Source: Cochliopodium minus (taxonomy: Eukaryota > Discosea > Himatismenida > Cochliopodiidae). From it: a DNA stretch of 17,353 nt. Where the stretch lies: assembly GCA_024220525.1 (NCBI GenBank), contig JAMYWO010000026.1, positions 230,514-247,866 on the forward strand, given 5' to 3'. The notes under the pieces were generated by a model. That model ran no database searches, was not told the DNA's origin, and saw only the letters and a list, made by a program, of their open reading frames with translations. Made by a program: the position numbers and the translations under genes. Positions 8,677 through 17,353 of this stretch are shown here, one piece after another (the stretch's first letter is position 1; every line of letters begins with the position of its first letter).

Positions 8677-9924
8677 ATGAAGAAATCAAAGGAATCAATA
8701 AATGATGAGGAAATCATAATTCATAGGAGAAATAAATTGGAGATATCACAATCCAATGATTTCATCAAGAAAAAGATAATATCTATGGATGATCAAAGGA
8801 GAATGGATGAAATCGAGTCTGAAGTAAAGCTATGGGCAAGTGATTTGAAAGATAAACAGTATAAAAAAGCAAAGTCTAAAAAACAATCGTCCTCTAGTAA
8901 ATCGAAATCGAATGGAAACTATATTACAAGTACACAAAAAAGAAGATCATCTACAACTGCAACAACAAGCGAAATATCGAAAGAAAATGCGAATAGTAAT
9001 AGTAATTTATATAATTCAAATAATGGGAGTATGAATACTGAAAAAAGAAAATCCCAAATAAGGCCGATAATGGTCAAATTATTCAATTTCGAAGATAAAA
9101 ATGAGACGATCCTCTCCAAATATTCAGCAAGAGCAGATAAGAAGGAGCCCACCGAAAGAGATAAAAATAAGAAGAAATTGCTGAGAAATTATAGCCACAA
9201 AAGTTTCGATCTGAGCCCTCCCACCCCGAAAGAAAATCCTCTTCCCCAAGAGATAGCTCCAAAGAAAAAGAAAAAATCTGGTAAAAAGAAATTCATGTTG
9301 AAAAAGGTATTGAAAAAGAAGAACAAGGTATCTTTGATTGAGGCCAAAAAAAATACTCTTAAATCCATCAACAAAAATTTTGTGATGAAAAAATTTGAGA
9401 AATTGACTCATGATGATTGGATATCCTTTCCCATCATCGTGCAGAATCCTTCTGGATGTAGCGCTACTGTTGTTGTTCATCGGAGTTATACCATCAAAGA
9501 TATCATGAATGAAGTTTTAAAGTTGCACAAGTAAGATATATTTTTAAAATCAAATAAGGGTTTTTTAAGATCAAAAAATTTCAATTTTATTTCTTTTTAT
9601 ATAAATTATATATTAATTCAATTTTAGATTTCTTTTAAAATCAAATTTATCTTACACAAATTTTACTTTCTTTTTCATGTAAATCACATCTTTACTTTTT
9701 TTAGAGTTTATTTAATACCACCTTCTTATACTGTTGATGGAATGTTTTTGGCCAGCATTCCTCTCAAGAAAGATCAAAAGTTGCTCGATTATCCCATCGT
9801 TGAATTCATAAGAGACGTTCCTCAGATAAGAAGATTAATGATCACACTCCGCAAATCAAAGAAAACAGACTTTAACTTTGATGTTGAAATGGCTTATTTC
9901 GTCAAACAAACCCCTTATATTTAA
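8677..9924 (+). CDS. Basic protein with C-terminal ubiquitin-like (RA/talin-F0-like) domain
   Basis: Two exons, 8677-9530 and 9705-9924 (TAA), join in frame to 357 residues through a GTAAGA...TTTAG intron. I do not recognise a named family. Residues 1-190 are low-complexity, charged and Ser/Asn/Lys-rich, probably disordered. Residues 195-217 form a strongly basic run (PKKKKKSGKKKFMLKKVLKK...) that could bind phosphoinositides or nucleic acid, or serve as a nuclear signal. From about 251 to 335 the pattern looks like a ubiquitin superfold: strand FPIIVQN, strand ATVVVH, helix YTIKDIMNEVLKLHK, then DGMFLASIPLKKDQKLLDY and LMITLRKSK. That order, especially the 'G-FL...K-LLDY' segment, resembles Ras-associating, FERM-F1 and talin-F0 modules. 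It lies divergently beside the RasGEF gene. Gene structure is well supported; the domain call is moderate and the function is open. Confidence 0.8.
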
Positions 9925-10054
9925 ATAATATAATTTCAGTTACCAAATTTCTTTAAAATGTTTTGTATAAATAAGAGATTAAAGTTGAAAATTTTTATTT
10001 TTTAATTTTTTTATTTATCTTTCGAAAATAAAAAAATCGATTGTTATTATCTTG
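9925..10054. other. Short tandem intergenic spacer
   Basis: These 130 bases lie between the stop of the ubiquitin-fold gene and the ATG of the Sac gene on the same strand. They must hold a 3' end and a promoter. I see only AT-rich sequence with no distinct motif. Confidence 0.6.
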
Positions 10055-13000
10055 ATGTCATCTAATCGACTTGTTATATTGGATCGTTTTTTAATTTATG
10101 CGACCAATAAACAGATAATCATTGAGCCTGTCTCTGAATGCAAACATAGAATGGTCATCGACAAGGAGAATTTATCCTTCTCATTGAAGGAAATAGGTGA
10201 TAAAAAATTATCTGGTAAGATTTGCTTTCAAAATGAATCACCATCAATGAATTATACAATTACAATATAATTTATACTCTTTTTCCATGGAAAATTGATA
10301 GTACAATAATTCATAAATAGCTTTCTATAATTGATTCCTTACAAACATAATATTATTTGAAGGAGCAATATCAAATTATTTTTTATTGTTGTGAAATTAT
10401 AGAAGTACAAATAATGAAGAGTACAAAGATCTATGGGGTATTGGGAATCATCCAATTATTATCTGTCAAATTCTTAATAGGGGTGGCAGAGACCAAAGTG
10501 ATAGGAAGATTAGGAAACAAACATGATATACATACAATAACAAAAGTGAAATTGATGCCATTGAACAAGGCAATACAAACAGAAGTAAAAAAAAAAGAAA
10601 AAGAAAAATTTGAGAATTTAAAAATAATTTAATTTCGCTTAAAAATTAAATTTTCCTTTCAATTATAAATCTTTAAATTTCTTAAAGACAAGCTACATTG
10701 AAGAATATGTGAAAAATCTGGTTGATTTGCTGCAATCTGGAGATTTCTATTTCTCATATACTTACGATATGACAAGATCATTACAGAAAAGGAATCAAGA
10801 TAAAGCAAAGATGAAGCATGCACATGAAAAGATCGATAAAACCTTTTTCTGGAACAGATATATCTCTGATAATCTTCTCAAAGAGATACCAGGCATAGAA
10901 AACTGGATACCAATCTTGATTTATGGAAAAGTCACTCTTCGTACAAGTCAAACAGATGATCAACTAAACTCTTTCCATTACTTCCTCATTTCTAGACGAA
11001 GTGCTTATAGGGTTGGTACGAGGTTTAGGAAAAGGGGAATAGATTTAAAAGGGAACGTGGCAAATTATGTCGAAATCGAACAAATCATTGAAACTAAGAA
11101 CGAGTTGGTACGAAATTTTTAAATTTTTTTAAATTGAGAAGTAAATTTTTTGATCAAATTTTTTCAAATCTTTGTTTGATTAAGATTGTTTGTATTCAAA
11201 AAATTTGTTTAAATTTATTTTATTTAACATTATTAAAATTTTTTGTTTCTTTAACAAAAAGTTATTTTCAATTTATCATTATTTTTTTTCTCTCAAAAGA
11301 GCTCCTATGTGATAGTGAGAGGATCGGTTCCAATTTTTTGGATGCAATGTGAAGAGGAGCATCCGTTGATTTTTAATCCCAGCATAAGATTGTTTCACAG
11401 AGAAGAAAAGAGAACTCTTAGTGCGACCATTTCTCATTTAGAAATGTTGAAGAAAACTTTCGGACATCTTCACATTGTGAATCTTTTGTCTTCTACCCAT
11501 GAAGATTTTGATTCAGAGCAACAAGAGCAAGAATGTAAAATAAAATTTAAATTGTGTATTTAAAATAAAAAATTAATATAAAAAATTAATTTAATTTACA
11601 AAAAAAAAAATAATTTCATTGTTTTATTTCCTAAATTTCTATTTTAATTTTTAATATTTTTAATTTCTATTTTAAAAATTTTAATCAATTTTTTTTATAT
11701 TTTTATTTCTTTTCAAATTTTTTTTTAAGATTTTTTTTAATTTTTTTTTTAATAAGCAATTCTGAGCGACAATTACAGACTACAAGTGGATGTTATCAAC
11801 GATCCAAACATAAAATACACTTCTTTCGATTTTCACGCCCACTGCAAAAACTTTGACTATGAAAAACTAGAATTGTTCACTGATGGAATTTGTGAAAATG
11901 ATCCTTCTTTCACTTTTTTCAAGAAATCTTTGAACAGACAAAGTAAAGGCCAAAAATTACTACAAAAGGGTAAAAATAATAATAAATAACCAATAATTTG
12001 ACTAAAACAAAATAAAAAATAAAAAAAAAACAAAAAACAAAAAAAACAAAAAAATAATTAAAAATAAAAATCTATTTAAAAATAAAAAAAACAAAAGAAA
12101 AACAAAAAAAAAAAAAAATAAAAAATAAAAAAAACAAAAAAATAAAAAATAAAAATAAAAATAAAATAAACTAAAACTAAAAATATAAAAATAATAAAAA
12201 ATAATAATTTGAAAATTAAATAGTCATAAAAATTAAAAATATATTTTTAAAAAAAAGGAATATTTAGGGTAAATTGTTTGGATTCTTTGGATAGAACGAG
12301 TGTAGTACAACAGACGATATGTAAGATACTGGTTCACCTACAACTGGAATCCATGAACATTCTTCCCAAACAAAATGCTTGCGAAGCAGAAGGGGAAGAA
12401 GTTCAAAAGTATTCTTTTTTCGGGTTGGAGTCTTTCAGAAAAAACTTTAATTATTTATGGGGAAAAACTTGCGATTCTATTTCGATCCAATATGCTGGTA
12501 CCCAAGCCCTAAAAGTAAATTTTTAATGTTTTATTTTTTTTAATAAAATTTTTTATTATTTTTTTAATAAAAATTTTTTATTATTTTTTCATTTTTTAAA
12601 TTTTATTTTTTAATTTTTTTCACTTTTTTTAAATTCAGGGAGATTTTGTCAAAACTGGTACAAGGAATGTGATTGGTTTGTTGAATGATTCAATAAATTC
12701 AATGGGGAGATATTTTGAAAAGATTTTTGTCAGTGAAATGAAGCAAGTAAAAAAAAAATTTTTTTAAATTTTTTTTTGTTTTTTATTTTAAAGTTTTCAA
12801 AAAAGTTTTTTTATTTTTTAATTATTTGTTCAAAAAATTTTTAGATTTATTTTTTTATTTTTTTTTTTTAACAAGTTTAATTATGACCTGTTTTTGGGGA
12901 ACTTTTCGGACGAATACAAAAAGAAACCAATGCTCTCTTTGCAAGAACAAAAATCACTACAAAAGAAAGAAGCCATCAAGAAATGTGAGAAAGAAATCTG

Positions 13001-13664
13001 TGAAATTTCCCTCAAAAATGAAGAAATTGTTTTTTCTTGCAGATTAAAGTTTCAAAAAAGCGAAGAAAAGTCAATACAGAAAATCATTTTTTGTGTCACA
13101 AATTGTACTGTTTATATTATTGGATACAGTTTTAATTGTGAAGAAATCTTGAATTGTTACAGTTATCCTTTGAAAACAGTGACGTAAATATTTTTTAATT
13201 TTTTGTTAATATTTATTTTTTACTTTTGAATTTAATTTTTTTATTTTATTTTTACATTATTATTATTTTTATTTTTTAGATCTGTTCTTAGAGATTCTTT
13301 GGTAACAACCAAAAAAACAGTTTTTTCTTCACAAAAACAATTGGAATCATTGAGGCTTATTAACAAGTTCCTTGTTTCTGCAACCCCAAAAACAGAGCAC
13401 ATTGTAGAAAAATTTCTAAAAGAAAATTCTACAGGAGATTCTTACGGAAAATTATACCCTACTTCTTTTACTCCTATAGATGAGGATGGTCTTTTGAGTG
13501 CTTTTGAGAATACTGAAACCACTTTTACTAAAAGTGTTGATGAAAAAGAAACTTTTTTTGTATGGCCTACTCTTTTCAGTAAGAAAAAAGATAAAATAGA
13601 AAAAGTCATTCAAATTTTGAAAGATATAAAACCAAATCTAATTGTACACAGCAACATTGAATGA
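10055..13664 (+). CDS. Sac-domain phosphoinositide phosphatase, INPP5F/Sac2-like
   Basis: Predicted lipid phosphatase acting on phosphatidylinositol phosphates, probably at endosomal or other membranes. Nine exons join exactly to 755 residues: 10055-10214, 10403-10584, 10688-11107, 11300-11534, 11757-11969, 12258-12514, 12639-12746, 12876-13183 and 13280-13664 (TGA). Sac landmarks in order: KIYGVLGIIQLL (62-73), FYFSYTYDMTRSLQ (134-147), WNRY, SRRS...RKRGIDLKGNVANYVE (about 216-243), RGSVPIFW (261-268), FDFH (356-359), the catalytic NCLDSLDRTS with C410 and R416 of the CX5R motif, QYAGTQALKGDF (481-492) and DLFLGNF (529-535). Ser413 replaces the second Cys common in NCLDCLDRTN; the catalytic pair is intact. 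After the Sac domain, residues about 578-627 (IIFCVTNCTVYIIGY...YPLKTV) resemble an hSac2-type PH-like region. No C-terminal membrane anchor is seen, unlike Sac1, so I favour the Sac2/INPP5F group. The subgroup is inference. Confidence 0.94.
11970..12257 (+). repeat. Poly(A/C-sparse) low-complexity intron just before the catalytic exon
   Basis: This 288-base intron is largely AAAAAC and AAAAAT units on the sense strand, with very little T or G, until it ends AAAAAAG before the exon carrying the CX5R motif. It has no coding potential and no pyrimidine tract at its 3' end. Confidence 0.65.
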
Positions 13665-13725
13665 AAAAGAAAAAAAAGCATTTTTTGTCAAATAAATTAT
13701 TTTTTTTATATATGATTTTTTCAAT
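13665..13725. other. 61-base convergent gap between Sac and WDR6-like genes
   Basis: The stops of two facing genes are only 61 bases apart, so their 3' UTRs almost certainly overlap in antisense. AATAAA at 13691-13696 lies on the Sac strand, 27 bases after the stop, a plausible poly(A) signal. No comparable exact AATAAA is seen on the other strand. Confidence 0.6.
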
Positions 13726-16700
13726 TCAAATGTCAAAGTAAAGTATTTGTGAACCTTGACCTATTACAACCACATTTATCCTTTTGTTTACAAAATCTGT
13801 TTCAACATCAAAGGATTCAACATTGCTGATATTGACGAAAGAAGAGGTAACCAAAGAAAAATCAACAGAGTTTTCTTTATGAATGGTTGCTTTCCACAAA
13901 TAAATTCTTTGGTCAGAAGACAAAGATAAAATGTAAAAGAAGTCATTTTGAAAAATAGAACAAATTTTGATGGATTTGACAGCAGATCTCGCAGAAAAAG
14001 GGTGGTGTTTGGTGAAAAGGGAAGTGATTTTAGGAATGTCATTCTCATCTTTCTCGAGATCAAGCAAATGTAACTGTATAGATTCATCGTCTCCACCTGT
14101 CACCACAAAAATTCTTTTCTCATCAACATAAACAGAATCAATGCAATTAACAGCTGCAGAAGTGGATTTGAAAGAAGACAATTTAACGAAAAGATTGACA
14201 TTGTTTACACTTAATTTACTCAAATTTGTTTCCAAATTCCACACTGTGAATTGAGCATCAGCAGAAGAAGTGAAAACAAGATGTTTCGATGTGTTTTTCA
14301 ACTCTAACGTTGCCAAACTGAGTATAGTTGTGGAATGAGCCTTTTCAACGTTTAATAACAAAGATGTAGTTATTTTATTGTTGATTGACTCCTTATGAGA
14401 GACCTAAGAGAAAATTATAATTAAAAAAATATCTTAAAAAAACTTTGAAATTAAAAAATAAAAAATAAAAAATAAAAAATAAAAAATAAAAAATAAAAAA
14501 TAAAAAATAAAATTACAAAACAAAATTATAATTAAAAAATATCTTAAAAAAACTTTGAAATTAAAAATTAATTAAAAAATAAAAATAAAAAATAAATAAA
14601 AAACTTTAAAATTAAAAAAGTTAGTTTGAAAAATAAAAATAAAAAATATAAAATAAAATTATAAATAATTTTTAGAAAATAAAATAAAAAATAAAATAAA
14701 AAATAAGTTTAAAAAATAAAAACCTTGTATATTTTGATTGTCCTGTCACTTTTGCACACAACATTTATCAAATCAATCATTTCACTTTGCGAGTTGGTTT
14801 GTTGAAAAGAGGGATAAATGGAGATGGCCATGACTCTGCAAAGTTCATTTTTGTTTTCAACGAAAGAACCAAGTAAGTTTAGTTCTTCTCCATTTTCTGT
14901 TATTTTCCAAATGCACGTTATAAACGGATCACTGCTTGCCAAATACTTATTCTTTTTGTTTGAACAGATGCTCAAAGAGCGAATTGATCCTTTTGTATCA
15001 TGATGTTTTATTCAAATAAAATAAATATAAAATAAAATAATTAAATAATTCAAAGAGAATTATTAAGAAATATTTTATTAAAATAAATAAAAAAAATGGA
15101 TATTTTAATCAAAATAAAATAATATGAATAAAAAATTGTATTAAAAGAAATATTTGAATGAAAATAAAAAATAATAAAAGAAAAAAAAAAGAAAAGAAAA
15201 GAAAATTATTTCACCTTTGTGACAGTATTGTTTGAAGGAAGGATAAAAATTCTCAGTTTTTTTAAAGGAAGAAAAAGGATAGATGAAAACTCTCCCATCT
15301 TCTCCGGTCGTGATGAAAGAAGAAGATCCCTTTTCTGATCCAATGAATTTGACAACGTTGAGGGGCATTCCGTGTGATTCTGGACGTACGAGGGGGAAGT
15401 ATATTTCGTTTTCTAGGTTCCATTTGTGGAAATTTATAATTCCCTTTCTTGCGTTGTAAGAAAAATGAAAAGAAATTCCTTTTGAACAAAAAAATAAAAT
15501 GATAATATTAACATAAAAAATTAAAAAAAAAAAATAAAAATTAAAAAAATTAAAATTAAAAAAATGTTTTAAAAAATTTTAAAATAATTAATTGATAAAA
15601 ATAAAAAAAAAATAATAAAACAAAATTAATATAAAAAATATTAAAAATATTTAAAAAAAATAAAATTAATATAAATAGAATAATAAGAAATTAAAATTTT
15701 AAAAAACCATTTTCATCGTTCCTAAAGGACATTCCGGATATTTTTTTGAAACCACCAAAAGTGGTGTTCGCCACCAAATAATTGTGATTGGTATTCCAAA
15801 GGTACATTTGCCTGCCAACGAAACCATAAAGCAAAACCTCAACGTTTGAATGATCGAGAGAGTTTCCGCTCTGCTTTCTGTTGAAAGGGATGATCATACC
15901 CACATTAGCCATCAAATTGCAGCCTTTGGTATGATTGATTCTCTCACAGAAAATCTTTTCTTCTTTGAAAGAACAAAGGTAAGTGGAGATGTCCCCTTCC
16001 GATCCTGTCGATAAAAATTTTGCATGTAAAGGATTGTCTTCTATGATCAGCAGATCGGTGACTCTTTCTTTGTGTGCGCTAAAGTAGATGCAGTTCGTTA
16101 CAGTTTCTCCGACAATTTCCGATTTGCGGAAGATTTTAATGTATCCGTTCGAATCTCCAACAATCAAAAGCTTTTGGGAAGGGGAGTATTCTACTTTGGA
16201 GATTTGGAATGCTTTATTGTTATTGTCTTCGAATGTGCAAATGTTTTTGGCGAAATGAGAATTTTCTTCATCTTTTACATCATTAAAATGTTGAGTATTA
16301 ATCTCCCACATCTTTATTCTGTACGGAAACTCAAAGGTTACGATTGTCAAAGAGTTTTTGTGATTCAGAGAAGAATGGACAGAATTGGAAACTCGAAGGT
16401 TGAACGTGTTGATCTTCTCAGAAATGAGAATTTCGAAAACAGAACATACTTTTCCTTTACATGCACGCCAGCTTCTATGTTTATGAGGAACAACACTACT
16501 TGTATCAATCACCGTGCAAAATCCGTCCATCCAACCAACAACAAAAAAATCAGACCACTTATTCGAATTGGAACAGTTTGGTTTTTTGTCAGAGTGGTAT
16601 TCTATGAGATCTGTTTCCCAATTTTGAGTTTCCTCTTCAAAAATGGAGCTTAAAGATTTGCAAAATAGACCGAGAGGAGTGGTAATGTAGACATTGTCTT

Positions 16701-17353
16701 TGATGTAGTGTATAGAGGTTGGTTTTTTCATGTTTTTTATCATTTTGAGTCTGTTCTGGTTGTTTTTGGATTTACTTTTGCTTGTGGTGGGTGTGGGCAA
16801 CTCTTTCATCTGAGGAGGTTCAACAGATTTCATTAATTGATTATCTACATTCTCCAAAGAAGAACACCATAATCTCACAGAACAATCTCCTCCTCCAGTC
16901 AAAATGAAAGTTTTCTTTTCTCTTTCAACAAAATCGAAATTCCAACAGTTTTTTCCTTGATGTCCCTCCAATATGAATAATATCTCTCCTTTGACCAAAA
17001 TACCATCTTCCTTAATAAGTTTCCAAACAATACCTTCCACATTTTTTAAAAAAAATATTTTTTCAGAAAGGATTTATTAATTAAAAAAAATTAAAAATTT
17101 TAAAAAATGATTTAAAATGAAACTTTTTTTACATTTAGAATCTTCTGAACAACTTATTAAATGATTTCCATCGTTTGTAAAAGCACTGTTCCATACTCTT
17201 GCTGTATGATGAAATAAGGTAACAACAGGTTGAATAGATTTGTTTTCAGGAGGAATGTTTTTGATTTGATAAACATTTATTGACCTGTCATCGCTGGTGG
17301 AACTAACATAACTTTCGTCGTTGAAAAAACTGATAGAAAACAAAACTCCTTTG
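13726..17353 (-). CDS. wdr6: WDR6/Trm734-like WD-repeat protein (N-terminus off right edge)
   Basis: Large WD40 beta-propeller protein. By motif order it resembles WDR6/Trm734, which in yeast and human partners a 2'-O-methyltransferase (Trm7/FTSJ1) that modifies tRNA position 34. Minus-strand exons: 17353-17133 (partial), 17033-15708, 15478-15215, 14989-14724 and 14403-13726 (TGA), joining in frame to about 918 residues. Human WDR6 is about 1,100, so some 150-200 N-terminal residues are probably missing. WD signatures: SSTSDDRSINVY, FHHTARVWNSAF followed by SCSEDSKCIVWKL (across the first junction), ILTGGGDCSVRLW, STGSEGDIS, TTGEDGRVFIY, SSDPFITCIWK, SSADAQFTVWNL, VTGGDDESIQLHLLDL and SLSSDQRIYLWK. 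The HTARVW...SEDS..IVW pattern and the C-terminal GGDDES/SSDQR pair are typical of WDR6. A basic Ser/Lys/Asn linker interrupts the propeller around 16720-16810. WD protein: certain; WDR6 orthology: likely. Confidence 0.87.
14404..14723 (-). other. Repeat-bearing intron of the WDR6-like gene
   Basis: This 320-base intron starts GTTTTTATTT and ends CTCTTAG on the sense strand. It contains the duplication and heptamer array, and more AAAAAT-type runs to 14715. No coding sequence is visible. Confidence 0.7.
14411..14567. repeat. Direct duplication flanking a heptamer array in a WDR6 intron
   Basis: A 46-47-base block, starting AAAATTATAATTAAAAAA and ending CTTTGAAATTAAAAA, occurs at 14411-14457 and again at 14522-14567, differing by a single A in one run. 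Between the copies lies a tandem array of the 7-mer TAAAAAA (14452-14507), eight perfect units. All of it is inside the intron 14404-14723 of the WDR6-like gene. Confidence 0.85.

Noticed and set aside
9124-9480. 118-residue open frame on the minus strand
   Set aside because: It is the reverse of the Lys-rich exon of the ubiquitin-fold gene; Phe/Leu runs are the expected complement of Lys codons.
10357-10402. N-terminal extension (MKEQYQ...) of the second Sac exon
   Set aside because: It is intron sequence. Splicing 10214 to 10403 gives SG-EVQIMKS and the Sac motif KIYGVLGI in phase.
11970-12257. Long A/C runs considered as a telomeric or CRISPR-like repeat
   Set aside because: There is no regular unit or spacer structure. 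It is a low-complexity intron with GT-AG ends.
16072-16653. 193-residue open frame on the plus strand
   Set aside because: It is antisense to the long WD-repeat exon, with no recognisable motif and no A-rich start context. The sense strand explains the sequence.
15691-17040. A separate 449-residue gene starting MEGIVW at 17040
   Set aside because: The apparent ATG lies at the end of an intron. Splicing 17133 to 17033 rebuilds the WD motif SEDSKCIVW, so it is an internal exon.

Overview
This window is protein-coding nuclear DNA from a unicellular eukaryote. It is extremely AT-rich outside exons. The genes are broken by many short spliceosomal (GT-AG) introns made almost only of A and T, and the exons are clearly richer in G and C. 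All visible stops are TAA or TGA and no in-frame stop is read through, so the standard code fits. A RasGEF with SAM and PB1 domains, an Asn/Ser-rich linker, a Dictyostelium GluA-like beta-glucosidase and a PEX11 suggest a free-living, peroxisome-bearing, amoeba-like protist (Amoebozoa or Heterolobosea). The sequence alone does not fix the lineage.

I could build six genes by joining exons in frame; the four complete ones give exact open frames. From left to right: (1) minus strand, 1-2011, the N-terminal part of a secreted or lysosomal GH3 beta-glucosidase, running off the left edge; (2) plus strand, 2358-3734, a complete seven-exon PEX11 (232 aa) with two consecutive microexons; (3) minus strand, 8132-3935, a complete eleven-exon RasGEF_N / Cdc25 / SAM / low-complexity / PB1 protein (882 aa); (4) plus strand, 8677-9924, a two-exon, very basic protein (357 aa) ending in a ubiquitin-like fold; (5) plus strand, 10055-13664, a complete nine-exon Sac-domain phosphoinositide phosphatase (755 aa) with intact CX5R catalytic motif; (6) minus strand, 17353-13726, most of a WD-repeat protein resembling WDR6/Trm734, the partner of a tRNA ribose methyltransferase, running off the right edge.

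Genes 1/2 and 3/4 are divergent pairs with 346 and 544 bases between start codons. Genes 2/3 and 5/6 are convergent pairs with 200 and 61 bases between stops. Genes 4/5 are tandem, 130 bases apart. No tRNA, rRNA, mobile element or CRISPR was seen. The genes do not form an obvious pathway. The closest thematic link is Ras and phosphoinositide signalling: the RasGEF, the adjacent ubiquitin-fold protein and the Sac phosphatase. The most unusual items are the RasGEF-SAM-PB1 architecture, microexons of 11, 13 and 22 bases, and a duplicated block with a heptamer array inside a WDR6 intron.
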